A stretch of DNA of 64,000 nt from NCBI GenBank assembly GCA_963753225.1, contig CAVWBQ010000001.1, forward strand, positions 1 through 64,000. The letters are read 5' to 3'. Position numbers and translations under genes: made by a program. The notes beneath the pieces were generated by a model. The model ran no database searches, was not told the DNA's origin, and worked only from the letters and a program-made list of their open reading frames with translations. Positions 49,151-58,838 of the stretch are shown here, in pieces (the stretch's first letter is position 1; each line of letters starts with the position of its first letter). This DNA comes from Palsa-504 sp963753225. GTDB taxonomy: Bacteria > Actinomycetota > Actinomycetes > Streptosporangiales > Streptosporangiaceae.

Positions 49151-52100
49151 CTAGCTGACCTGGGTGCGGACGGTCAGGTGGCTGCCAGCCTGGCCCTTGC
49201 GCACCCGGATCTGGGCGGGGATGCGCTGCCTGAGCTCGGCCACGTGGCTGACGATGCCGACCATGCGGCCGCCCTCGCGCAGGCCGTCGAGCACGGTCAT
49301 CACCTCTTCGAGGGTGTCCTCGTCCAGGCTGCCGAAGCCCTCGTCGACGAACAGCGCCTCGATCCTGGTGCCGCCCGCCTCGGCCGTGACGACGTCGGCC
49401 AGGCCGAGCGCGAGGGCCAGGCTGGCCAGGAACGTCTCGCCGCCGGACAGCGTGCTGGTGTCGCGGTCCACGCCGGTCCAGCCGTCGCAGGCGAGCAGTC
49501 CGAGGCCGGACCGGCCCGCGCCGCGGCGGGCATCGGTGTGGACCAGCGAGTAACGGCCCGAGGTCATCCTGAGCAGCCGCTCGCTGGCCGCGGCCGCCAC
49601 CTCCTCCAGGCGGGCGGCGAGCACGAACGAGGACAGCGTCATCCGCAGCGTGTTCGCGCCTAGGCCGGCCGCGAGGTCGGCGAGCCGCCTGGCCTCGGCG
49701 GCCCGGTCGGCCAGCGGCTTCAGCACGTCCAGGCGCGCGGCGAGCCGCGGGGCGAGGTCGGCGAGCTGTTCGGCCTTGTGCGTGGCCCGGTCGTAGGCGG
49801 CCACCGCGTCGTCGTGGGCCTGGCGCGCTTCGGTGACCGCCGCCTGGGCGCCGGCCAGGTCGGCGCGCGGGTCGAGCGGTACGTCCAGGTCGGGGTCGGC
49901 GAGCAGCCCGGCGACCGCTCGGGAGGAGGCCTCGTGCTCGCGGCTGGCCTGGTCGGCCGCGGCCCGCCAGGCGGCGTCCCGCTGGGCGCCGCGGGCCGCC
50001 TCCAGGTCGGCGAAGCCGGCCTCGGCCGCCGCCTGGGCGGCCAGGTCCCCGGTCCGCCGGGCGTCGTCCTGGGCGCGCACGGTGGCGTCGGCTGCATCGG
50101 CGGCGGCGATCAGCACGTCGGCGGCCTGGCGGGCAGCGCTCAGCGCGGTGTCCAGGTCGGGCTGGCCACCGAGCTGAGCCAGCAGCGACTCGCGGTGCCG
50201 TCCGGCGCGCACGCCGGCCTCGGCGGCCTGGCGCAGGCCGGCCTGGCGCTGCTCGGTCAGCTCGGCGAGGTGCTTCCCGGTGTCGGCGATGGCCTGGTCG
50301 AGAGCCTCAAGCGCGGCCTGGAGCTCGCCGTGCCTAGCCGCGTCGGCGGCCAGTTCCGCCGTCCGCGCCCGCCGTTCGCGGGCGGCCGCCTTGAGCCTGG
50401 CCGCGTCGGCCTGGAGCGAGAGCAGGTCGGCGGCGACGGTGAACCCGTCGCCCTCGAGCCGGGCGGCGAGGTCGCAGACGCGGACGTCGGCGGCGCCCAG
50501 CCTCGCCCCGATCGTTTCGGCCCGCTCCGAGGCCTGGGCGGCTTGCGCATCCGCTTCCTCCTCCTGCTCGCGGGTCACGCGCTCACCGCGCAGCTCGCAC
50601 AGCTCCGGGTGATCGAGGGAGCCGCAGACCGGACAGGGGGCGCCGTCGACCAGGGTGGCCGCGAGTTCGGCGCGCATGCCGTCGATACGGGCCCGGCGCA
50701 GCCGGGACGCGTCCTCGAATAGCGCAAGGTAGTCCATTTTCGCGGTGAACCAGGCCTGCTCCTGGCGGCTCTTGTCGGCCCGCGCGACGGCCAGGGCGCC
50801 GGCGTCGTCCGCGGCGCGGGCGTACCGGTCGGCTTCGGCCTGCGCGGCGGGGAGCCGCTGGCCCGCCTCGGCCGCCTGATCGCGTTCGCTACTCAGCCCG
50901 GGACGCTGCCGCTGCCACTTCGCGAGCTCGGCCGTGGTCGCGTCGACCTGGGCGGCCAGCGCCGCCGCGCCGGCCCGGGCGGACTCGGCGGTCTGATCCT
51001 CGTCGTCCGCCTGCTCGGATACCGACCGCAGCGCCTCCAGCCGGCCGAGCCGGGTGACGTGCTCCTGCCCGGCCGCCCTCAGCTCCGCCGCGGAGGCGCC
51101 TGGCGCCGTCGTACCACCGAGCACCGTGGCCTGCCGCCTGGCCTGCTCCTCGTGCGCCAGGGCCTGGGCGCGAGCCCGGATGGTCCGTTCGGCCTCGGTC
51201 AGCGCGGGGGCCACCTCGGCAGCGCGGGCGGCGGCGGTCAGCTCGGCCCGCCGGTCCCGCAGGCCGGCCTCGGCTGCGGCCAGCCGGTCGCGGGTGTCCA
51301 GGGCGTCCAGGCGGCGCCGCTGGCGGTCGGCCAGCCGTTCGGCGTCGCGTAGCCGGCTGAGCGCGTGGTCGAGGTCGCGGCGGTGACCGGCGACCTGAGC
51401 CTGGCTGGCCGCGGCCCCGGCGGCGGCCGTCGCGGCCAGCAGCGCGGCCCAGTCGGCTGGCGGCAGGGCCTGATCCTCAGGCACTGGGACGCCGGCGGCC
51501 TGGGCGACGCGGGCCAGCAGCGCGGAGATTCCCGCCTCGGCGTCCCTGATCTCGTCCGCCGTGTCCTTGCGGCGGCGGGCGAGCCACTCCTCGACCGCGT
51601 GGAACCGGTCGGTGCCGAACAGCCGCTGCAGCAGCTTGGCCCGGTCCCCGGCGTCGGCGTGAAGGAACCGCGCGAACTCCCCCTGCGGGAGCAGCACGAC
51701 CTGGAAGAACTGATCGGCGGACATGCCCATCAGGTCGGCGATCTCGGCGTCGGCCTCCCCCACCCGGGTGGAGACGGCGCGCCAGGATCCGCCGGCCTGC
51801 TCCTCGAGCAGCACCTTGGCCTGCTCGGTGGTGGTGCCGGTGCCGCGGAGCTTGGCCCGCTCCTGTTCCGGCTTGCGGGTGATCCGCATCCGGCGGCCGC
51901 CGAGCGTAGCCTCGAGCTGGACCTCGGTCGTGGTGCCAGGGGGGGCGTGATCCGAGCGCAGCCGCCGGGCCTTGCCGCGCTCTCCGGGGACCCGGCCGTA
52001 CAGGGCGAACCCGATGGCGTCAAGCAGCGTGGTCTTGCCCGCGCCCGTCTCCCCGTGCAGCAGGAACAGCCCCGAGCTGGCCAGGTCCTCGAAGCCGACC

Positions 52101-52156
52101 TCCACCGTGCCGCCGAACGCGCCGAACGCGGTCACGCGCAGCCGGTGCGGGCGCAT
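49151..52156 (-). CDS. sbcC: SbcC exonuclease subunit (SMC/Rad50-like ATPase)
   Basis: 1001 residues. Walker A GETGAGKTT (about 35-43), two long Ala/Arg/Glu-rich coiled coils, and a zinc-hook CPVC (about 505-508) at their apex. The C-terminal lobe has the signature STLSGGETFLASLA and Walker B IEALFVDEGFGSLD. It forms with SbcD the ATP-dependent complex that cleaves hairpins and processes DNA ends. The start overlaps the sbcD stop by one base (TGATG). Confidence 0.96.
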   Translation of the reverse strand: MRPHRLRVTAFGAFGGTVEVGFEDLASSGLFLLHGETGAGKTTLLDAIGFALYGRVPGERGKARRLRSDHAPPGTTTEVQLEATLGGRRMRITRKPEQERAKLRGTGTTTEQAKVLLEEQAGGSWRAVSTRVGEADAEIADLMGMSADQFFQVVLLPQGEFARFLHADAGDRAKLLQRLFGTDRFHAVEEWLARRRKDTADEIRDAEAGISALLARVAQAAGVPVPEDQALPPADWAALLAATAAAGAAASQAQVAGHRRDLDHALSRLRDAERLADRQRRRLDALDTRDRLAAAEAGLRDRRAELTAAARAAEVAPALTEAERTIRARAQALAHEEQARRQATVLGGTTAPGASAAELRAAGQEHVTRLGRLEALRSVSEQADDEDQTAESARAGAAALAAQVDATTAELAKWQRQRPGLSSERDQAAEAGQRLPAAQAEADRYARAADDAGALAVARADKSRQEQAWFTAKMDYLALFEDASRLRRARIDGMRAELAATLVDGAPCPVCGSLDHPELCELRGERVTREQEEEADAQAAQASERAETIGARLGAADVRVCDLAARLEGDGFTVAADLLSLQADAARLKAAARERRARTAELAADAARHGELQAALEALDQAIADTGKHLAELTEQRQAGLRQAAEAGVRAGRHRESLLAQLGGQPDLDTALSAARQAADVLIAAADAADATVRAQDDARRTGDLAAQAAAEAGFADLEAARGAQRDAAWRAAADQASREHEASSRAVAGLLADPDLDVPLDPRADLAGAQAAVTEARQAHDDAVAAYDRATHKAEQLADLAPRLAARLDVLKPLADRAAEARRLADLAAGLGANTLRMTLSSFVLAARLEEVAAAASERLLRMTSGRYSLVHTDARRGAGRSGLGLLACDGWTGVDRDTSTLSGGETFLASLALALGLADVVTAEAGGTRIEALFVDEGFGSLDEDTLEEVMTVLDGLREGGRMVGIVSHVAELRQRIPAQIRVRKGQAGSHLTVRTQVS

Positions 52157-53322
52157 CAGCCCGCCGCCTCTTCCGCCTCAAGGGTCCTGACGGCCGCGAA
52201 CGCGCTGGCCAGCAGGCGTTCCTCGGCCGCGGTGGGAGGCGCGTTGCTGACGTGCCTGACGAATTCGGCGGCGATGGCCAGGTCGTCGCGGCCCGCGGTC
52301 CTGGCCCGGTAGCCGCGCTGGTCGGGCAGCACGCCCTGCGGCTCGAACGCGAGCACGAGGACGTGCGGGAAGCGGGCGCGCAGGGCGTCCATCGCTCCCT
52401 CGGGGCGGCTCGGGTCGGTGAGCGTGACCGACACGAAGTCGCCCTCATACTGGTCGTAGGCGGCCGAGCCGAGCAGGTCAGCGAGCCGGCCGCGGAGCGC
52501 GCTCAGCCGCCGGCAGACGGGCGCGGGCACCTGCTCGACGTGCGCCGTCCCGGCGTCGTCCAGGTCGACCAGCCAGCTGCCCTTGCGGTGCGAGGCCTCG
52601 GAGAACGAGTACGGAAGCGGCGAGCCGCTATAGCGCATATGCGGGGCGACGGTCTGCTGGCCGTGCAGGTGGCCGAGGGCGACGTAGCCGAAGCCGGCGA
52701 ACAGTTCCGCGGGCACCTGGCCCACCCCGCCTACGGAGATGTCGCGCTCGGATTCGCTGGCCGCTCCCCCGGTGACCCAGCCGTGCGCCATGACCACGCG
52801 GCGCTGGATACCGCGGGCGTCCGCGTCGGCCTGGATGCAGGCGACCGCGTACCCGAGCACCCCGGCGTGGCCGCGGGGGATCTCGTCCTTTCCCGGGGGG
52901 AGCTCACCGCGGACCGCGTCCGGCTCCAGGTACGGCACCCCGTACACGGCCACCGGACCGTGGGCGTCCTCCAGGACGACCGGCCTGGCCAGCGCGGCGG
53001 GCCGGGTACGCAGGTGCACGCCCGCCTTCTCCAGCAGCCCGCTGCCGAACCCGAGCCTGCGCGCCGAGTCGTGATTGCCGCTGATCAGCACGATGCGCGC
53101 GCCGGTGTCGTGCAGCCGGAGCAGGGCGTCCTCGCACTGCTCGACGGCGTCCACCGGCGGCACCGCGCGGTCGTAGACATCCCCGGCGACCAGGACCGCG
53201 TCCACCTTCTCGGCGCGGGTCACGTCCACCAGGTGATCAAGAAACGCCGACTGCGCCGCCCGCAGATCCGCACGGTGCAGCGACCGGCCGAGGTGCCAGT
53301 CCGAGGTGTGCAGCAGTCGCAT
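52156..53322 (-). CDS. sbcD: SbcD exonuclease subunit (Mre11-like metallophosphoesterase)
   Basis: 388 residues. Di-metal motifs in order: HTSDWHLGRSL, VAGDVYDRA, ISGNHDSARR, MAHGWVTGG and LGHLHGQQ. The capping domain follows. ATG 53322 (MRLLHTSDWH) is the family start; a GTG 30 nt upstream is disfavoured. Coupled to sbcC by TGATG overlap. Confidence 0.96.
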   Translation of the reverse strand: MRLLHTSDWHLGRSLHRADLRAAQSAFLDHLVDVTRAEKVDAVLVAGDVYDRAVPPVDAVEQCEDALLRLHDTGARIVLISGNHDSARRLGFGSGLLEKAGVHLRTRPAALARPVVLEDAHGPVAVYGVPYLEPDAVRGELPPGKDEIPRGHAGVLGYAVACIQADADARGIQRRVVMAHGWVTGGAASESERDISVGGVGQVPAELFAGFGYVALGHLHGQQTVAPHMRYSGSPLPYSFSEASHRKGSWLVDLDDAGTAHVEQVPAPVCRRLSALRGRLADLLGSAAYDQYEGDFVSVTLTDPSRPEGAMDALRARFPHVLVLAFEPQGVLPDQRGYRARTAGRDDLAIAAEFVRHVSNAPPTAAEERLLASAFAAVRTLEAEEAAG

Positions 53323-53439
53323 GGCCCGGACCCTAGCCCAGGGCACCGACATTACGCCGGGGTACGCGCCGGCCGCCGGGCGCGCGTTAACCCGCCGCCC
53401 GGGTCAAAATGCCGCCGGCGCTGGCACGCGGCCTCTAGC

Positions 53440-54435
53440 TCAGCGCGCCGCCCCGGCGGCGAGCCAGCCGTCGACCTCGGCCTTCCACCGCCGCTTGTCC
53501 GCCTCGGGCGCGAAGCAGGCGTCGAACGAGTTCCTGGCCAGGGCGGCGAGCCCCGCGTCGTCGTAGCCGAACGCGTCGCGCAGCGCGGCCAGGTTGTCGT
53601 CCACGTAGCCGCCGAAGTAGGCCGGGTCGTCGCTGTTCACGGTGGCGAGCAGGCCCGCGTCCAGCATGCCGGGCAGCATGTGGTCGCCGAGCGTGCCGAC
53701 CACCCGCAACGCCACGTTGGACAGCGGGCAGACGGTCAGCGGGATCTGCTCGGCGCGCAGCCGGGCGACCAGTTCGGGATCCTCCACCGACCGAACCCCG
53801 TGGTCGACGCGCTCCACGTGCAGCTCGTCGAGCGCCTCACGGACGTAGTCCGGTCCGCCTTCCTCTCCGGCGTGAGCCACCAGCCGCAGCCCTTCGGCCG
53901 CGGCCAGCCGGTAGACCCTGGCGAACAGCGAGGGCGGATGGCCGACCTCGGCGGAGTCGAGCCCGACGCCGATGAACTTGTCCCGGAACGGCAGGCAGGC
54001 GCGGAGCACCGCGTCGGCGGCGTCCGGGCCCAGGTCGCGCAGGAAGCACAGGATCAGGTCGGCTGAGATCCCGTGCTCCCGGGCGCCGTCGGCCCGCGCC
54101 GCCGTCAGCCCGGCGAACACCTCCTCCAGGCGTACGCCGTTGGCCAGGTGCGTCTGCGGGTCGAAGAAGATCTCCGCCCGCCGAACCCCGCCCGCGGCGG
54201 CGCGGGCGAGATAGGCGCTGGCCAGGTCGTAGAAGTCCGCCTCGATCTTCAGCACGCGCAGGTTGGCGTAGTACACGCTGAGGAACGACCGCAGGCTGTC
54301 GAAGCGGTACCTGGCTCGCAGCTCGTCCACGTCCAGGGTCGGCATCCAGGTCCCGTTGCGCGCCGCGAGCTTGACCAGCAGCTCCGGCTCCAGCGTGCCC
54401 TCGATGTGAACGTGCAGCTCGGCGACTGGCAGCAT
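53440..54435 (-). CDS. adenosine/adenine deaminase family protein, adenine-deaminase-like
   Basis: 331 residues of the metal-dependent amidohydrolase barrel. Zinc ligands and catalytic residues are in AELHVHIEGTLEPEL, VAHAGEEGG (His and catalytic Glu), DHGVRSVEDP and VNSDDPAYFGGYV. The HIEGTLEPEL and SDDPAYFGGY variants are those of the Aah1-type adenine deaminases rather than classic adenosine deaminase (HLDG, NTDDP), so adenine is the likelier substrate. Purine salvage in the cytoplasm. ATG 54435. Confidence 0.85.
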   Translation of the reverse strand: MLPVAELHVHIEGTLEPELLVKLAARNGTWMPTLDVDELRARYRFDSLRSFLSVYYANLRVLKIEADFYDLASAYLARAAAGGVRRAEIFFDPQTHLANGVRLEEVFAGLTAARADGAREHGISADLILCFLRDLGPDAADAVLRACLPFRDKFIGVGLDSAEVGHPPSLFARVYRLAAAEGLRLVAHAGEEGGPDYVREALDELHVERVDHGVRSVEDPELVARLRAEQIPLTVCPLSNVALRVVGTLGDHMLPGMLDAGLLATVNSDDPAYFGGYVDDNLAALRDAFGYDDAGLAALARNSFDACFAPEADKRRWKAEVDGWLAAGAAR

Positions 54436-54495
54436 GCGTCCCCTCCCGTGGTAAACGTTATTTCCATACCTGACGGACGGGGCGCGTGCCCTGGC

Positions 54496-54974
54496 TCAGT
54501 CGCCGGAGCGGATGTCGGTGTCGTCGTCCTCCACCACGTGGACAGCGGCTTCCTCCGCGCTGGCGGCCCCGCCGTCGATGCCGACGTCGCTCGCGACGAG
54601 GTCCTCCTCGTCATCGGGATGGGCGCCCTCGTCCTCGGCCACCAGCGGCCCGCCCGCGGGTCCGGGCCGTCGTCGAGCAGCAGGCCGTCGACGTACTCGT
54701 CCGCTTCGTCGTCGTCCTCCCGGTCTTCGGGCACCTCGTCGTCCACGTCGAGGGCGGTATCGGGCTCCTCCTCGGCGAGCAGCTGGTCGAGCGACTCCTG
54801 CTCGCCGCCGTCCGAGCCGGACCTGATCACGGACGACCACCGCTCCGGCGGCGCGACGCCCCGGTCGAGGGGATCGTCTCCGGGTTCACCCGGCTCTCCC
54901 GTCAGGGAGTCGGCAGGCTCCTGGACCGAATAGTCGTCGAGGTCAGCGGATTCGTGGCGGCCCTCGTCAGGCAT
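54496..54974 (-). pseudogene. DUF5709 protein with a single-base frameshift
   Basis: Starting at ATG 54974 (MPDEGRHESADLDDYSVQEP) the frame reads a typical DUF5709 N-terminal two thirds (ESLDQLLAEEEPDTALDVDD, LLLDDGPDPRAG). The conserved C-terminal third (GPLVAEDEGAHPDDEED, SDVGIDGGAASAEEAAVHVV) lies in another frame and ends at 54496. One missing base near 54655 would restore one continuous ORF of about 159 residues, the family's normal length. It is either a recent mutation or a sequencing error at a GC-rich run. Confidence 0.8.
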
Positions 54975-55144
54975 CGGCTGCTCCTTCCCGGGCATGGCGA
55001 TGAGTTTGCTGTCGTTGTCTCGTCTTACCACGCGGGCGGCTCCGCCGGTGCGCGCAGGTATTCGGTTCGCCGGGGCCGTCGCGTTGCCGGTAGGTTCGTG
55101 CTACGGGGCCGCGAGTGGATTTTTCGGGTGGTACGGGAGGATTG

Positions 55145-56197
55145 ATGACACAGGTCAACGGGGTCGGTGAGCAGCCCGCGATCCTGGTCGAGGGCTTGAC
55201 CAAATCGTTCGGCGAGGTGCATGCGCTGCGCGGTATCGACCTGTCGGTGCCACGCGGGACGGTGCTCGGCGTCCTCGGTCCCAACGGGGCGGGGAAAACC
55301 ACGGCGGTACGGATCCTGACCACGCTGCTGCTTCCCGACGAAGGGCGGGCGCTGGTCGAGGGCTATGACGTGGTCCGCGACGCGGCCGCGGTCCGCCGGT
55401 CGATCGGGCTGGCCGGCCAGTCGGCCGCCATCCAGGAGGAACTCACCGGCCAGGAGAACCTGGAGATCATCGGGCGGCTGTACCACCTGCCCCGGCCGCG
55501 GACCCGCACCCGCGCCACCGAGCTGCTCGAGCAGTTCGGCTTGAGCGACGCGGCCGACCGGGCGGCCAAGACTTACTCCGGCGGCATGCAGCGGCGCCTG
55601 GACCTGGCCGCCAGCCTGGTCGGCCAGCCGAAGGTGCTGTTCCTGGACGAGCCGACCACCGGCCTGGACCCGCGGTCCAGGCTGGGCATGTGGGACATCA
55701 TCCGGTCGCTGCAGGCCGACGGCACCACGCTGCTGCTGACGACCCAGTACCTCGACGAGGCCGACGAACTGGCGGACGAGATCGTGGTCATCGACCACGG
55801 CCTGGTCATCGCCGCGGGCACGGCGGAGGAGCTGAAGGGCCGGGTCGGCGGCGACGTGGTCGAGTTCACCGTGCCGGACCGCGGCCGGATCAGCGACGCG
55901 GTCGCGGCCGTGGCCAGGATCGGCGACGGTGAGCCGAACGCGGACAAGGAAACCACCATGGTCAGCATCCGGGTCGGCGGCCGCGGCTCGGAGGCGCTGA
56001 TCGAGGTGGTGCGCGCGCTGGACGCCGCGGGCGTGGAGACCCGCGGGCTCGCGCTGCGGCGGCCGTCGCTCGACGACGTGTTCCTGGCCCTGACCGGGCA
56101 CGCGGCCGAGGACGAGGGGCCGGGAGGGCGCCGACGAGGGCGCCGGAGCGGCCGGCGAGGCAAGGACAGCGAGGACATGGAGAGGACGGCGTCATGA
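55145..56197 (+). CDS. DrrA-type drug-export ABC ATPase
   Basis: 350 residues: Walker A GPNGAGKTT, signature YSGGMQRRLDLA, Walker B VLFLDEPTTGLDPRSR, H-loop TTQYLDEADELAD. The C-terminal extension of about 90 residues has the LDDVFLALTG motif of DrrA/daunorubicin-resistance ATPases. ATG 55145 follows GGAGGATTG. ATGA overlap with the permease gene. Confidence 0.93.
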   Translation: MTQVNGVGEQPAILVEGLTKSFGEVHALRGIDLSVPRGTVLGVLGPNGAGKTTAVRILTTLLLPDEGRALVEGYDVVRDAAAVRRSIGLAGQSAAIQEELTGQENLEIIGRLYHLPRPRTRTRATELLEQFGLSDAADRAAKTYSGGMQRRLDLAASLVGQPKVLFLDEPTTGLDPRSRLGMWDIIRSLQADGTTLLLTTQYLDEADELADEIVVIDHGLVIAAGTAEELKGRVGGDVVEFTVPDRGRISDAVAAVARIGDGEPNADKETTMVSIRVGGRGSEALIEVVRALDAAGVETRGLALRRPSLDDVFLALTGHAAEDEGPGGRRRGRRSGRRGKDSEDMERTAS

Positions 56198-57021
56198 CCG
56201 CGGTCGCGGAGCGGGCCGGCGCGCCCGGCGTACCGGCCGGGCCCGGACCGCTGGTCAGGTTCGGCTGGGCGGTGAGCGACACGCTCACCATCACCCGGCG
56301 CAACCTGCTGGTCTGGATGCGGGTGCCGGCGTACCTGGTGTTCACGGTGATCCAACCGGTGATATTCGTGCTGATGTTCCGGTACGTCTTCGGCGGCGCC
56401 ATCCCGATAAACGGCCCCGGCGGCTACGTCAACTTCCTGATACCGGGGATCGTCGCGCAGACCGCGGCGTTCGCCTCGTTCGGCACGGCCATCGCGCTGG
56501 CCACGGAACTGAAGAAGGGCGTGATCGACCGGCTGCGGTCGATGCCGATGGCCCGCTCGGCGGTGCTGGCCGGGCGACTGGTGGCCGACACCGGGCGGAT
56601 GACCGTCACGATCCTGATCATCATCGGGGTGGGATACGCGGTCGGCTTCCGGTTCATCCAAGGCTTCGGCGCGGCCGTGGCCATGATCGTGCTGGCGATC
56701 GTGTTCGGCGTGGCCATCTGCTGCATCTCCGCCTACACCGGCCTGGCCATCGGGGACGAGGAATCGGTGCAGGCGTTCGGGCTGATCTGGCTGTTCCCGC
56801 TTACGTTCCTGTCCTCGGCGTTCGTGCCGATCCGGACGATGCCGGGCTGGCTGCAAGCCTTCGCCAACAACCAGCCCGTGACCTACGTCGTCGATACCAT
56901 GCGCGCGCTGGCGCTCGGCGGCCCGGTCGCGGCGAGCCTGTGGAAGAGCGTGGCCTGGCTGGCCGGGATCTTCATCGTGTTCCTGCCGCTGGCCGTGCGC
57001 GCCTACAAACGGGCCAGCTGA
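56194..57021 (+). CDS. DrrB-type ABC-2 permease
   Basis: 275 residues with six spans and the DrrB-like features SDTLTITRRNLLVWMRVPAY, the NFLIPGIVAQTAAF segment and LRSMPMARSAVLAGR. It pairs with the DrrA-type ATPase to form an exporter for a hydrophobic compound. No biosynthetic gene cluster adjoins it, so the substrate is unknown. Confidence 0.93.
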   Translation: MTAVAERAGAPGVPAGPGPLVRFGWAVSDTLTITRRNLLVWMRVPAYLVFTVIQPVIFVLMFRYVFGGAIPINGPGGYVNFLIPGIVAQTAAFASFGTAIALATELKKGVIDRLRSMPMARSAVLAGRLVADTGRMTVTILIIIGVGYAVGFRFIQGFGAAVAMIVLAIVFGVAICCISAYTGLAIGDEESVQAFGLIWLFPLTFLSSAFVPIRTMPGWLQAFANNQPVTYVVDTMRALALGGPVAASLWKSVAWLAGIFIVFLPLAVRAYKRAS

Positions 57022-57030
57022 CACCGGCCT

Positions 57031-57213
57031 TCAGTGCCTGGGTAGCTCGCCGGCGGACGCGACGAGCACGAAGACGACGAAGCCGGCGACGATGAGAGAT
57101 ATGACAATCATGGCGGGCTGGCGTGCCCTGGCCGCGAGGACGGCGGCGGGCAGCAGCCCGAGCGCGGCGCACGCGGCGAAGACGTAAAGGCAGGTGCTGA
57201 GGAACGTGGTCAT
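57031..57213 (-). CDS. small two-span membrane protein
   Basis: About 60 residues, two hydrophobic spans (LYVFAACAALGLLPAAVLAA and MIVISLIVAGFVVFVLVASA) separated by a short basic RARQP loop. ATG 57213 with GGAAAG 6 nt upstream is preferred over GTG 57231. It converges on drrB with 9 nt between stops. No family recognised. Confidence 0.65.
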   Translation of the reverse strand: MTTFLSTCLYVFAACAALGLLPAAVLAARARQPAMIVISLIVAGFVVFVLVASAGELPRH

Positions 57214-57592
57214 CTCGATGCTTTCCGGCACCGCAGGAAGCCCGGTATTTTAATCCCCGCCGCCTGCGACGCCTGCAGCCACGTCGGCTAATGCTCGATG
57301 CCGCGGCTTGGATGACGCACGGGTCCAGGCGACCTGCGGACGACGGCAAAGCGCCGTCTATGATGATTGCTTTCTCGGTCAGGCCTGCGACTGTTCATGC
57401 CTCTGCGCCCTCCCCGGCGGCAAAAATCCGACCCGCAACCCACATACGGATTACCCTCGCCTGAGCAGATTAAAGCTGAATGCTGACGGAATGCAGACGA
57501 TTACGTGATGCGGCCGTCCGGACGGTCGCTTCCCGGTCCGGTTCCCGGTCCCGTTCCGGCGCGGCCGGACAGCTGCATGCCATGATCGTGAC
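57214..57592. promoter_or_regulatory. gene-free stretch before the Glu/Leu dehydrogenase-like gene
   Basis: No supported gene. A 66-codon ORF at 57308-57508 has atypical composition and no ribosome site. The stretch is lower in GC than its surroundings. It contains a 6-bp hairpin (GACGGC-AAAGC-GCCGTC, about 57345-57361). Promoters for both flanking divergent genes must lie here; none could be pinpointed. Confidence 0.4.
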
Positions 57593-58687
57593 ATGACGGG
57601 ACGCGATGGTGGTGCGGAGGTCGTCGAGCTCGGCTCGGTGCCCGGGTTCGTGGTGTTCGACCTGCCAGGGACGCCGCTGTCGGCCGGAGGGACGCGGCTG
57701 GCGCCGGACGTCAGCGTGGCCGAGGTGGCGGTGCTGGCGCGCTCGATGACCTACAAGTTCGCCGCGCTGGGCGAGCGGGTCGGCGGCGCCAAGGCGGGAG
57801 TGCGCGGGGATCCGGCCGACCGTACGGGCAAGGCCGAACTGATGGCCAGGTTCTGCGCGGAGGTCCGGCCGCTGACCGACGCGGGCCGCTTCCTGACCGG
57901 GCCGGACATGGGCACGGCCGAGGAGGACTTCGCGCCGTTGCGTGAGCGCCGGGCGGCGCCCGCGGCAATTCGCGCCGTGGTGGCGGGCGTGCCGTTCGAG
58001 GACCTGCTGACCGGATACGGCGTCGCGGTCGCCGCCGAGACGGCCCTGGGCGGGGCGTCGGAGGGTCTGGACGGGCGTTCGGTGGCCATCGAGGGTTTCG
58101 GCAAGGTCGGCGGCGGGGTGGCCCGCGAGTTCAGCCGGCGCGGCGGCCGGGTGGCCGCGGTGTCGACCGTCGCCGGGTGCATCGCGGATCCCTCGGGTCT
58201 TGACGTCGACCGGCTCCTCGCGCTGCGCCAGGCGGACGGTGACGCGTGCGTCCTGCGCTACGGCCGGCCGGTCATGTCACCGCACCAGCTCTTCACCGAG
58301 GTGAACGCCGACGTACTGGTCCCCGGGACCAGGCCGGGGGCGATCGACGCGCGGGTCGCCCGGTCACTGCCGCCAGGCGTCCGGGTCATCGCGCCCGCCG
58401 CGAACGCCCCGTACACCGAGGCGGGGGCCGAGCTGCTGTGCCAGCGCGGGATCGTGGCGCTGCCCGACTTCGTCTGCAACGCGGGCGCGGTGATCGGCTA
58501 CCGGTCCGCGCCCGAGGCGACCCCGGACCAGGTCCTGGCGGCCGTCGAGGCCAGGATCGGCGAGCTTATCCGCGCGGCGCTCGGCCATCCCGGCGGCCCG
58601 CTCGCCGGGGCCAGCGAACAGGCCGGAGGGTTCCTGCGGAGCTGGTGGGGCGAACCGCCCGGCCCGCCGTTCGCGCCAGCGGAGTGA
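57593..58687 (+). CDS. Glu/Leu/Phe/Val dehydrogenase family protein
   Basis: 364 residues. The catalytic-domain Lys region is MTYKFAALGERVGGAKAGV and the proton-shuttling Asp region FLTGPDMGT. The NAD domain shows SVAIEGFGKVGGGVAREF and VIAPAANAPYTEAGAELLC, with DFVCNAGAVIGY near the end. It is shorter than glutamate dehydrogenases (about 420-450) and near leucine/phenylalanine dehydrogenases, so substrate choice is open. ATG 57593. Confidence 0.88.
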   Translation: MTGRDGGAEVVELGSVPGFVVFDLPGTPLSAGGTRLAPDVSVAEVAVLARSMTYKFAALGERVGGAKAGVRGDPADRTGKAELMARFCAEVRPLTDAGRFLTGPDMGTAEEDFAPLRERRAAPAAIRAVVAGVPFEDLLTGYGVAVAAETALGGASEGLDGRSVAIEGFGKVGGGVAREFSRRGGRVAAVSTVAGCIADPSGLDVDRLLALRQADGDACVLRYGRPVMSPHQLFTEVNADVLVPGTRPGAIDARVARSLPPGVRVIAPAANAPYTEAGAELLCQRGIVALPDFVCNAGAVIGYRSAPEATPDQVLAAVEARIGELIRAALGHPGGPLAGASEQAGGFLRSWWGEPPGPPFAPAE

Positions 58688-58697
58688 AGGAGACAGC

Positions 58698-58838
58698 ATG
58701 CAGACCTGGGAGGCGATCACCGCGCCCGGCCATTGCTATCAGGTGGCAGAGAGCCGGGCGAATTCGTCGCGCACGGCCGTAGTGTCGGGGTGGCCGGAGC
58801 CCAGCACGCGGGTGCGGTCGGCGATCACCTGGCGGTAG
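58698..58838 (+). pseudogene. truncated 5' end of a lost gene
   Basis: GAAGGAGA sits 6 nt before ATG 58698, spaced 10 nt after the dehydrogenase stop, an arrangement typical of a second operon gene. It reads MQTWEAITAPGHCYQVA, then runs antisense through the end of the TPR gene and stops at 58838. Only about the first 14 codons look like a real N-terminus. The rest was probably replaced when the region carrying the large TPR gene was joined here. Confidence 0.4.

Noticed and set aside
57308..57508. 66-codon plus-strand ORF
   Set aside because: Cys/Asn-rich composition unlike neighbours, no ribosome site, no family resemblance.
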